From Phoenix dactylifera (lineage: Eukaryota; Streptophyta; Magnoliopsida; Arecales; Arecaceae): DNA of 64,000 bases. Positions 25,251 through 34,925 of the stretch are shown piece after piece. Under the pieces are notes generated by a model. It ran no database searches, was not told the DNA's origin, and was given only the letters and a program-made list of their open reading frames with translations. The stretch is taken from the NCBI RefSeq assembly GCF_009389715.1, contig NW_024067834.1, forward strand, positions 248,001 to 312,000, read 5' to 3'. Positions within the stretch are counted from its first letter, which is position 1, and the number at the start of each line of letters is the position of its first letter. The position numbers and the translations under genes were made by a program.

Positions 25251-26268
25251 ATGGGTCTCTTCGATTCTTGAAGGTGCTGCGATCGAGGAGTATTCTTTGT
25301 TTTGTTTTAGTCCTATCTGTAATTTCGTTTTTATTTTGTTTTGGATTCTTTGGTACGAGAAAGAATGGATGTTCTTGTGGAATGCCTTCTTCTTACCCTT
25401 CTCTTATGATGTATATTATTTCGGGTTCTGGATTTTTTATCTATTTTTACACTGGCTCCTGAAATGGCTTGATTTGTTTCTTGTTCAAATTTCTGGTCCT
25501 GTTCTCGGATTTGTATGATCTGAGGCCGATAAAGAGTTGACTGAGCTTTCCTTCTTTGCCTCCTCTTTCCTCTTTTTTTGGAATTCTTTTTCTAGGTTTA
25601 ATCCGGAAGATAGGGACTGGGGATTCGAGAATTAGTGTCTCGTTCTTGCCTTTATCTCCCTCTATTCGATAAGATTCCTCGGATATCTCGTATAATTTTC
25701 TTCCCTCAAGCTCTCTCTTTTTTCTCTCCATCTATCTTCCTGTGTCGGTGGTGTCGAACCCGAATTCTAAAGTCATCTCTTTTCCTTTAACCCTCGGCTT
25801 CTCTTTGGCCTTTTATCTACCTCTCTTCAGCGTTGGTCTCTGATTTCCAGAGGTGGAGTGCAGAGGATAGCAGAGAACCTATGTGCCTAATCTAAAAGTG
25901 GACGGATTTATCTTTCCTCCTGGAAAATATTTAGAAGAGAGAACACAAAGAAACTCCTTTTCTTCTGCCAACAATAGAAAGAGCCTGAAAAGAAAGGCTT
26001 TCCTTGATGCGATTATCTCTCATAACTCCTCACCGGGCATCTCGCTCTTTTTCTTTTTTATAGCTTTTCCTTTCTATTCTCAGTCCCTTATCTCTGCCTC
26101 GCCCGCTTTATCTGCTCCTTGATGTCTCTGCCTCACTTTATTTCCTCCCTTGCAGTGGCTGCAGAGAGACAGAGGACTGGGAAGAGGAGGAGAAGGAGGT
26201 CAGAGAGTAAGAGAAAGAGAGAGAGAGAGGACGATGTGATCGGTGATTGGGTGTGGATGTGGGTGTAG
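25251..26268 (+). promoter_or_regulatory. Three short upstream ORFs in the TIC-like 5'UTR
   Basis: ATG at 25251 opens a 6-codon frame ending at 25271. ATG at 26234 is followed directly by TGA, a start-stop element. ATG at 26257 opens a 3-codon frame ending in TAG at 26266-26268, five bases before the main ATG at 26274. A 5'UTR intron is likely: a TTGCAG acceptor ends at about 26154, and the donor may be near 25270. The main frame is closed upstream by TGA at 26244. Confidence 0.6.
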
Positions 26269-26273
26269 AGGAT

Positions 26274-29200
26274 ATGGACAAAGAGAAAGGTCGAGACTTG
26301 AAGCGATGCGGCAGCTCGGGGCGTCGGTCTTCGCCCGCGAAGCGACAGCAGAGAGCGTTATCTGGACGGATCAGTAGCAGCACCAAGCCCATCTCGCACC
26401 CATCCTCCTCCCCCTCTGGTATCAATCCTAAGTCCTAACCAACTATGCCCCTTCCTCTAGCCTAATTTACATTAAAAAATCGGATCTTTTCATTGTTTTT
26501 CTGTATAAATTAGTAAATTATCGTCGGATTTTTCTTTTTTTTCTTTTTCTTAATTCAAAGAAAATGTTGCAGTTTTGAACGGTAGCAGTTGTGGTGGAGG
26601 AGGAGGAGGCGACGAGAGTGCGATGGAGAGATGGCAGAAAGAGAGAGCGAAGGCGTTCGTGTGGGGCTCGCGCATCAATAAAGAGGACGGCAGGACGGGC
26701 GATGAAGGTGGCTGCTGTGGGTCCGATAGAGGAGACTCACGTCTTTCACGCCCGCCCCTTTCTTCGAGTGGTACAGTCCGGTCAAAGGTTGGAACTTTTT
26801 TGTTTTTTCTCCATCCCGATGGTACCGGCAGTGGCTAGCGATCTTTAGCTAGCGGTTTTATCTTTACTCTGTTTTAAGTAATAATATATTTCTCTCCCTT
26901 TCTTTCCTAAATTTTTTTTAACTTTAATTATAGGTTGAGGATTGCAGTGCTGTGGATCTTGCCATGGTGCCTAGGAAATTACGGTCTGGTATAAAGAATT
27001 CAGATGGAACGCTTCTCAGTTCCTTTTATTTGAATACTATTACAAAAGAAATAAAAAACTATCTGTGTGTGTATTGTTTCTGGTAGTCTGCTTAGTTTAG
27101 TCTTATCCTCCTTGGTAAATAAAAGAGGGCTTTGTGAATCCGAATCTTGAGTTCCCACTTCCCACTTTTTGATCCTGAGTTGGGTTAGACTACTGTTTTT
27201 CCATGGTCACTATTAAAAGGGTATTGATCTGGTTGAGGGGAAGGGAACCTTTGGATCTTCTTCTTTCATTAGATAAATGCGTGATCAACTATGTTCTTTT
27301 TTGTTTCTTGTCGTTTAATATTTGCATAAAATAAGTGGCATATCGAATAGTAAATTTTTTCGTTGCCGTTTTTGCCGGCAGTTGGTCACCTGGCTTATGA
27401 TTTTTCCGAAAAAAAGAAAAATTAACGAGTGATCTCAGTTCTGCTGGTATCTCCTCGTGTTTGTAATCTTTCTGAAATGACATCAGTAATATTCATACTT
27501 GTTTACTGTTTTCAACTTCAGCTATGAACAAACGCAGCAGGCTATCAGCATCTCCTTCGTTGCTGGATTCGAAGAACAAATGTCGTGCCTCCAATGGTAG
27601 CCACGTTCCCTGTGTTAATGGCTCGAGGAGTTTTAAGAGAGACATGGTTGGTCTTTTATCAGCATGCTTGCTTAGCTTGTCTTTCTAGCTTTATTGTCAG
27701 TTTGTGGCTCTTGATACCTTCTGGCCTTCTGTTTAAGTAGCTAAAGGTACAAATCACCAAAGATGAGGAAGAAGCTGCTGAGATTTTGTCTGCATTGGCT
27801 AGTATGATCCCTGATGGCAGGCCAGTTAAGATCAGTCAGGAAGGTAGAATGTTGGAGGAAAACTCAGAGACAACAGCAACCATCTTTTCTCATTCAGAAG
27901 GTTGGTAAACTCAACTAGAATCCATCTTTTGTTTTCACTAGAGCAATACTTTGGACTTGAAGGGTGCCTAGGATTCGAGAACAGCCTTTATTTTTTCAAA
28001 AGAAGTTTCTTTTTATTATATTTTAAGTCGATGTAATTTCTGATGCAGCAGCTTCAAAAGAAGAGAGTACTAAAATTTTGCTTCCAAGCACCAGCTCTGC
28101 AGCGGCAAAACGCTCTTCTCACATAGAGGAGTCCATTGTAGAAACTGCAAAACCTGAGCCTTCTGTTTTGGAGCAGCCTGCTATTACCGGTGTAAACCAA
28201 CAATTGGATCCAGGATCAAATGGAACAGCTCATCCTGATTTACAAAGAACACCTCCATCCAAGAATGAACAGTCAAACAATGCAACTACAAGGGATTCTT
28301 TGAATTCATTAAATCTCTTGGAATCTTTGAATTCATCAAATCTCTTGGAAGCTCCTCTCTATTCTTACTCTGAGAACAAGTTAGTACTATTTAGTTTGTA
28401 TTCTTTGTTTGACTTTTAAAAAGGGACAGTTAGCTGGTAATTGCACAAAATTTCTTATTGCACCTTGATTTCTGTTCCGGTTGATTCACTTGCAGATCAG
28501 CACAATTGGATGCCCTTTCGGTGCACAAATCAGAGATTAATCTTTGGCCGGTAATGTTCTATACTTGGAGATTTGGTCATAGTTGTTATTGGTTATTCAG
28601 ACATTATTGAAACGGTACCCCCATTTTTTTAGGTTGGATCTGCCTCCTCGGAAAAACATGTGCAGCCTTTCAATCAGAAAACTGACATTCTAACACATTA
28701 CATGCATGGGGGAGGTTGTCATGTTGTACCTTGCTAAAGATATTTTACATGGGGAACATATTAAGTGTGTTTATTACTATATTCTCTGAGCTCTTTTTTC
28801 TAGCTGATTATTCCAAAATCTTGGTTATCTTATCAGATACAGGTCATGCTCCGCGACCTGGTATGCCAAGCAGTGATAATGGACATTTGACAATGTAATT
28901 CATAATCCACCTACCACTCCTGATGGGGAACTCCAAACACAATATTTCATTGATACAGGTCATGCTCCGCAACCTGGATGCCATTTAATTTAAATTTACT
29001 TTTTTAGGTGGTCTTCAACTAAAGCTGCTGCCTGGCGAGACTCTGCTGCAGGCGGGCGTAGAACTAGTTCAAACGGACTAAACTCAAATGGAAGTGGTCT
29101 TCCAACTGAAAAGGTGGGCTATGATCCCCTTGGCATTGACAAGGTGCCTTTAACTTTTCCCAAGAAAATGCTCTTTTACTTGTAACGGCAGTCAATACCA

Positions 29201-31173
29201 ATTTTCAACCGTCTTATCTTGAAATTACTTTGTCATGAAGAAAGTATGCATGAGATTAGGTGGATGAGGACATTTACCTGTTACTTAGAAGAATGACTCT
29301 GTAGATTATGATGAAATGTGCAATAAAGATGAGTGTTAGATGGCATATTACCAATTTCCAGATGGATTTGGATGAATTTAAAGTGAGTCTGCTCCATATG
29401 AGTGTTAGATAGCCTCATGCAAGCTTTTATATGAAGAGCATTTGTTTCCCTTTAGGCCTGAAACCTGTCTGTCTAAATATCTTTATTTTATGTCCCTTGA
29501 CAGTTACATGTTTGATGGATTCTTTTGTTGCATTAAGTCTTTGCTGATTGATAGCTGATCTTAGAAGAGTAGTTCTTTAATGAAAGAGGGACTGTAATTG
29601 AGTATAAACGTACAGTTCTACCCCCACTGGAGTTGCTTATGAAATTTGGATATATTGTCCTTCAGCTTCTCTCATTATCTACTTAACGATGTAACCACAC
29701 TGGAGATTTCATTTATTGGAAGCTTGAGTTTGTTATATTTTTGGGTGCGGCTCCTGCAGGTGTCAGCTGATAGGAGGTCGTCATGGAAAAGGTGTACTAC
29801 CCATGTGTATATAAGCCATATCATTCAGAGCTATCAGAACACTGAAAAAAGGCATCAGTTTCTGCTCGTCACTAACCAAGCGAAAGCCAAAGAGGGAATG
29901 AATTCTGGCGTGCAAGCATGCAATGAAGCAACTAGGTTAAGTAGTCTGAACAGCATGACATCTGCTGGAACTAGTGGTTCCATAATGGAGAGTACAGATG
30001 AAGCTACAACTCAAATGTTATCTGGCTCCTATATGCAGCAGCAACAGGTATTTGTCATCTCGCTGGTTTGTTTATCCTCTCCTTCGTTTCTTAATTTTTT
30101 TCTGTGTTCTGTTTAGTATCCGAGTCCTCTCACTAGGGTTGTCTTTTTTGTCATTGTTGGCCACTGGTGAAATCAACGACCCCTGGAATGGGGTAAATAA
30201 TTCGGGTTCTTACCTCCGTTTGCAGGGCTCATATCATTCTCTTATACCGTTCCCCTTCGCTCATAATCCTTACACTTCATTATGTCTGGACCAGCTCGCA
30301 GCCACAGCGGCTCAACAGGTGTGTTCTGTTTATTCAGCTGTCATGCAAAACATGTATTGGATATTTGCGATCTACAGTTTTTTTCTTCTCCCTGATGGGG
30401 CCGGCCTCATTTCTAGCTTGTCCCCAGCCTATTGATCCTTTTTTATTAATCAATGAAATGAGTGGTCGTGTATTCCACCCTTATGCTCAGAGGAAGCTTT
30501 CATGCACGACTTGCTATAATGGTTGTCAATGCATTATTTAGTGGTTAGCTTTTTTGTCACCAAGAGGGGTATCTTTAAAAATGGTGCGACTTCATTGCTT
30601 GAAGTGTGATAGTTTTTGTGGTGCTGGTGTCTGGTAGTGTAGTAGATCGCACTATTTTCATAGATATACTATAATTCCAGTTCTGCTTCAGCTGATGCTA
30701 TTTTGTTTTTTCGAGAAACATTGTACTTTTATGAGTTGTTACTTGGTTGCAACTTCTTCCAAGTGCTGATTGTCTGGTAATCTGTCCAGCTGCAGCTACC
30801 ACATCATATAGGTAACTCGCTCTATGGAGGACCGCAAATGGTTCTTGCTGGTGGCTCAACTAAACATCAACAGCAGCAGCAGCAGCAGATATTGCAGGCT
30901 CAAATGGCCCAATACAGACCGCCTCTTGGTATTCCAACATGGCAAACCATGAGGCTGCAAGATCCCTCCCTGCTTCCATGTGCTCAGCTTTCCAGAGAGA
31001 TGAAGGTTAGGCCCTATAAATCTCCTAGTCCACAGCAGCAACAGCATCTCTTGCCCATTTCTTCATCATCCTTCTCCCTAAGAGCAAAGAAGCCACATGG
31101 TGGTGGGTTTGGCTCTGAAGGTGCACCTCGATTGCAGCTGCTCTGTAATGCCCGGCGCATGCGAAGAGAATAG
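26274..31173 (+). CDS. TIME FOR COFFEE-like nuclear protein, about 13 exons
   Basis: Exons by hand: 26274-26418, 26573-26787, 26934-26988, 27522-27646, 27741-27900, 28049-28379, 28496-28550, 28633-28714, 28843-28894, 29008-29113 (or 29143), 29760-30047, 30226-30318 and 30790-31173. They join in frame to about 696 residues. The protein is low-complexity: basic and Ser-rich at the N terminus (MDKEKGRDLKR), glycine-rich in exon 2, Gln-rich near the C terminus. No enzyme domain is seen. Three segments recall the plant clock regulator TIC and its relatives: VPRKLRSAMNKRSR, the acidic ITKDEEEAAEILSALASM, and SSWKRCTTHVYISHIIQ, which resembles the KRCATHxYIA motif. TIC itself is about twice as long, so this is a shorter relative or the family call is wrong. 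The exon structure is well supported by phase; the family name is tentative. Confidence 0.6.
28836..28977 (+). repeat. Duplicated mini-exon acceptor in the TIC-like gene
   Basis: GATACAGGTCATGCTCCGC followed by (G/A)ACCTGG is present at 28836-28861 and at 28952-28977. The first copy holds the acceptor and start of the 52-bp exon 9; the second lies in the next intron and keeps the AG. Confidence 0.85.
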
Positions 31174-32291
31174 AATTGGATGGCTCAGATTGGTTTCTTG
31201 TTTTATTCATTCAAATATTGACTGGAGCTTATTGTGTTCTCCCCCTTCATGGCCAACCATGCAAAGTTCTCGACAATATTTGCTTCACCTAAAATGGCAT
31301 TTCTAAACTTCCATACAAGACTCGACGAAACTGAAGATATTGGCCCAAAGGATGGCGATCATATTATGTTGGCCATGCCCTGCGTAGCAAAGCAGCACTC
31401 ATCAGTGGTGGACCAGTAATGCTATTGCTTGATACATCTAGGAAGAACGGGGTTTCCTCGTAACATATTACAGAACTAACAAAACAGGCACTCCAGCCCT
31501 AAAGAATAGAGGAGTGACATGCAGGGATATACTGGAATCAAAAGCGAGGCAGGTCCTTCTAGCTTGCTATGGTTCTTTATGTATGAGTTGTCATACGTTT
31601 ACAAACTGAATACTCCTGTCTGTAAAATTTATGTTGATGATTAGGACTTAAAAATGGTTTCGTCTGCAGTATAAAGTGCAGTGTGTGAAAGATGTCTGGA
31701 AGGTGATGGAACGCAGCTCAATGGAAGCTGCTAAAATTGGGAGTGCAGATTCTCTGTTACACAGGGTTCTCCTTGCTGTTTTGCCTATGAGCTGCAGCAG
31801 AGGCAGAGAGATCCGGTTCGTATTTTCTCCCCACCGTTGCAGTGCATGGGCCCTGGGACACGGATTATTTGCATGTGTATCAAGGACGGGAGCATTTCAT
31901 GCAGAACAGAGTCGCACTCGCTTGAGGCAGCCTGTGTTGATGAACATAATCATATCGAGCCATTATCTATACAAAGTACTGGATTGTTTCCGCTTGATAT
32001 ATAATCAACCTAGTGCACTGCACTGTTGTTTTGACATATCATATCGAGCCATTTCGTATATTCTGCGAGCCATTATATAACATTAAATCTTTGATAAAAG
32101 GTTAAGGTTGTGGCAGTATAAGCATTGTTTCCGAAAGCATGATTTGGTTTAGAAGTAATTGTAGCATCCGCCAATGGTATGGTCTAGTGGGTGTCAATCT
32201 TAGATGCTAAAACAAATTTAAAAGCTTAAGAAATTTGGTTTGGCATGTACAGAGATTTGAGATGAGAAGCTGAGAATATGGGCTTGGGATG
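31174..32291. other. 3'UTR of the TIC-like gene and intergenic sequence
   Basis: The 3'UTR probably extends several hundred bases. An open frame at 31676-32080 resembles no family I know. Just before the retrotransposon the sequence is unique-looking, with no gene cut by the insertion that I can recognise. Confidence 0.45.
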
Positions 32292-32296
32292 CGATC
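32292..32296. repeat. Left target-site duplication CGATC
   Basis: CGATC directly precedes the 5' LTR and is repeated directly after the 3' LTR at 45187-45191. Confidence 0.95.
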
Positions 32297-32570
32297 TGTT
32301 GGGGGGAATAAGATTTTTTCCCCCAAATGACGCAAGTGCCCCTAAGAAGCCGCACAACCTCCGACTCTGGACGGCCGAAGTCGGCGTCCGACCCCGGAAC
32401 GCCCGACCTCAAGACGACCGACCTCGAGACCTCCGATCTGAGAAAAACCCCGATGTTCGAGGTCTACTCTTGTCAACCACCTGCTACGGCCGTACACCTC
32501 TGAGGTCCGGCCGAGGACCATATCCTGACGCCCCTCTGGCATTTATTGCGCATGGCCGCTATAACCCTCC

Positions 32571-32744
32571 GGCTTACTCCACAATAAATGCGGATCTCCG
32601 GCTTACTCCACAATTAATGCGGATCTCCGGCTTACTCCACAATAAATGCGGATCTCCGGCTTACTCCATAATAAATGCGGATCTCCGGCTTACTCCACAA
32701 TAAATGCGGATCTCCGGCTTACTCCACAATTAATGCGCATGGCT
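32571..32744 (+). repeat. 29-bp tandem repeat, six units, in 5' LTR
   Basis: Units start at 32571, 32600, 32629, 32658, 32687 and 32716. Each begins GGCTTACTCCACAATAAATG, with AATTAATG variants in units 2 and 6. The array lies upstream of the LTR TATA box and could be an enhancer-like array. The 3' LTR has the same six units. Confidence 0.95.
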
Positions 32745-33065
32745 CCTGTCATCTACGGACCCTCAGCTCTCCACGGCAAATTAGCCCAGCAGAGTCTAGT
32801 CGACTATGATAAGTCTCTGATCTCGGCCATACCTCCGACACCAATGCAATAATTCGCCTGGTAGCGTGCTAGTTCGGGTTGTACGACGCCCTCACTGCCG
32901 ACATCAATGCAATAATTCGCCTGGTAGCGTGCTAGTTCGGGTTGTACGACGCCCTCACCGCCGACATCAGTGCAATGATTCGCCTGACCGTGCGCCGACC
33001 TGAACGACATGCCGAGCCGTACTACGGCTTCGCCCTGTTACATCGCAGGTAAACCGACCCCCGGC

Positions 33066-33072
33066 TATAAAA
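33066..33072 (+). promoter_or_regulatory. 5' LTR TATA box
   Basis: TATAAAA in GGCTATAAAAGGGAG lies 330 bp before the LTR end and would drive the genomic transcript. Confidence 0.75.
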
Positions 33073-33403
33073 GGGAGCCTTGGCCTCTCAGGAGGGGGTT
33101 GGAAGATGGATACACTCTACAGACACTGTTTATCTCTCTTTTCACTATTTGCCCCCTCCCTGACTTGAGCGTCGGAGGGCCGGCGCCGGAAAACCCGGCC
33201 ACCGGTTCGTGTGCAGGCACTCAGACGGAGGACGCCACCAGCTGACGGATCGCCGCCTCACCACGAGGACCAGCTGCTCCTTCTCTCCGACCACACCAGA
33301 CGGAGGACGCCGCCCGCCGACCGGTCGCCGCCCCGCCGTGGTGACTCGCCGCTCCCTCTCCCTCGACCGAAGATTGCCCCCGGGTCCAATTTCCAGCAAC
33401 AGT

Positions 33404-33421
33404 TGGCGCTAGAGGAAGGGC
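33404..33421 (+). promoter_or_regulatory. Primer-binding site
   Basis: TGGCGCTAGAGGAAGGGC starts two bases after the 5' LTR. TGG is the expected complement of a tRNA CCA end. The matching tRNA was not identified by eye. Confidence 0.75.
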
Positions 33422-33434
33422 CCGAGTAGCAGTC

Positions 33435-34925
33435 ATGAAATTGAGAAGTAAGGGAGCCTCTAACGTCTCCCGGCGTCCCCCGCAAAGCCCTGGACACTTT
33501 GTCCAAAATTCTCCAACTCCAACTGACCCAGCTCCTCAGATCCAGCCGGAACAGTTCGACGCCCTGGTACAGCAAGTCCAGGCCCTGGCCGCCGCCGTTC
33601 AGGATCTGCGGCGCGAGGAAGCCTTACCTACGCTCCCCCCACGGGCCCAGGCCCCGCCGGAGTGTCTCTCCAACGGCCCGGTTTTCCCAAGCCAAAACTT
33701 ACATGGCTCCTCCAGAGCCAACAACGGAGAACGAGCTTCTCCCTGGAGGGAGTTACCGGGAGAAGGTTTCGACCGGAGGCCCCAACTTTCTGAGGCGCAG
33801 TCAGCCCCAGACCACCGTGAGCCGGCGCAAACCACAGCGACAATTCCACGGATGGGGGAGCTCGACCGGAAAGTTGAGTATCTGGAGCGCCAGATTGCGG
33901 CGCTCCACAGCAAGAAGGCAAGACAAGAGGGAGACTTTGAGTTCACTACCAAGTCCCCCTTTTCCCTCCAGATCGAGGATGAGCCGGTTCCCGCGAGGTT
34001 CAAAATGCCTCAAGTGGAACCCTACAGCGGGACGACTGACCCTCTCGACCACCTGGAGAGCTATCGGGCTCTCATGGCCCTACAAGGGTCCTCAGAGGCC
34101 ATACTCTGCAAGGCCTTCCCAGCAACCCTCCGAGGGACCGCTCGGCTTTGGTTTTCGGGACTGAAGCCGAATACGGTGTCCTCTTTTGAGCAACTCGGCA
34201 GGCAGTTCGCTACCAACTTCGCTGCCAGCCGGCGCCAGCAACGGACGTCAGACTCCCTCCTCGACATCAAACAGAAAGAGGGGGAGTCCCTCAAGGAGTA
34301 CCTGGATCGCTTCACCGCCGCTATGTGGGAGGTTCGCGAGCTAGACCAGTCGATAGCCATGTCGGCTCTGAAGACTGGGGTTCGCTCCTACCGATTCCTC
34401 TTCTCCATAGAGAAGAGCTTCCCGGCCAACTTCACCGAAATGTTGGCCCGAGCCCGGAAGTATGCCAAGGCCGAGGAGGCAGTCGCCTCCAGGCGGGGAG
34501 CAATCGAGCCCGCCTCGAAGAAGCGGAAGAAGCGCCGCGAGGAGCGCGGCCGGCAAAGGAGCCGGTCTCCCCGCCGAGAGAAGAGTCTCCCCAGACTGAG
34601 AAGTCCGCCCCGACAGCAGAGGCGACCTCAGCAGAGGACCCCTCCTCGACCGAGGTCCCTACCACGGCCTCGGACGTACCCGGGGAAGTACGAGAACTAT
34701 ACACCCGTCAACGCTCCCCGGGCTGAAATCCTGATAGAAATCGAGGGTCGGGACTTCTTCCGACCCCCGCCCCCCATGCGAGACACGGGATTCCCCCAAA
34801 ATCCCAGGAAGTATTGCCGCTTCCACCGGGATCGCGGGCACAACACGGAGGACTGCTTCCAACTCCGGGACGAGATAGAAGCGCTCATCCGACGGGGAGT
34901 ACTCAACCGGTTCGTGAGGAACTGA
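33435..34925 (+). CDS. gag: Retrotransposon gag polyprotein (496 aa)
   Basis: This is the capsid-forming protein of the Tat element. A Gln/Pro/Arg-rich N terminus is followed by a retrotransposon gag domain at about residues 195-340, with landmarks YSGTTDPLDHL, LRGTARLWFSGL, and FATNFAASRRQQ followed by the LLDIKQKEGESLKEYL region. An Arg-rich nucleic-acid-binding stretch lies at about 365-425. A single knuckle-like CRFHRDRGHNTEDC lies near residue 461, giving C-x2-H-x4-H-x4-C spacing. ATG 33435 is the first start after the primer-binding site. The frame ends at TGA 34923-34925; pol continues in the same frame after it. Confidence 0.93.
   Translation: MKLRSKGASNVSRRPPQSPGHFVQNSPTPTDPAPQIQPEQFDALVQQVQALAAAVQDLRREEALPTLPPRAQAPPECLSNGPVFPSQNLHGSSRANNGERASPWRELPGEGFDRRPQLSEAQSAPDHREPAQTTATIPRMGELDRKVEYLERQIAALHSKKARQEGDFEFTTKSPFSLQIEDEPVPARFKMPQVEPYSGTTDPLDHLESYRALMALQGSSEAILCKAFPATLRGTARLWFSGLKPNTVSSFEQLGRQFATNFAASRRQQRTSDSLLDIKQKEGESLKEYLDRFTAAMWEVRELDQSIAMSALKTGVRSYRFLFSIEKSFPANFTEMLARARKYAKAEEAVASRRGAIEPASKKRKKRREERGRQRSRSPRREKSLPRLRSPPRQQRRPQQRTPPRPRSLPRPRTYPGKYENYTPVNAPRAEILIEIEGRDFFRPPPPMRDTGFPQNPRKYCRFHRDRGHNTEDCFQLRDEIEALIRRGVLNRFVRN

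Larger units (their letters stand above)
32297..33401 (+). repeat. 5' LTR
   Basis: It begins TGTTGGGG and ends CCAGCAACA (TGTTG...CAACA inverted ends), 1105 bp. It contains a 29-bp tandem array, a 2.5-copy repeat of about 63 bp at about 32840-32990, and a TATA box. Confidence 0.97.

Noticed and set aside
31676-32080. 134-codon frame downstream of the TIC-like gene
   Set aside because: No family resemblance and AT-rich flanks; more likely 3'UTR or intergenic chance frame.
32571-32744. CRISPR-like regular repeats
   Set aside because: The 29-bp units abut each other without unique spacers and lie in a plant LTR.
32278-33436. Several open frames inside the LTRs, repeated at 44021-45239
   Set aside because: They follow the 29-bp and other repeats and occur in both LTRs; LTRs are non-coding.
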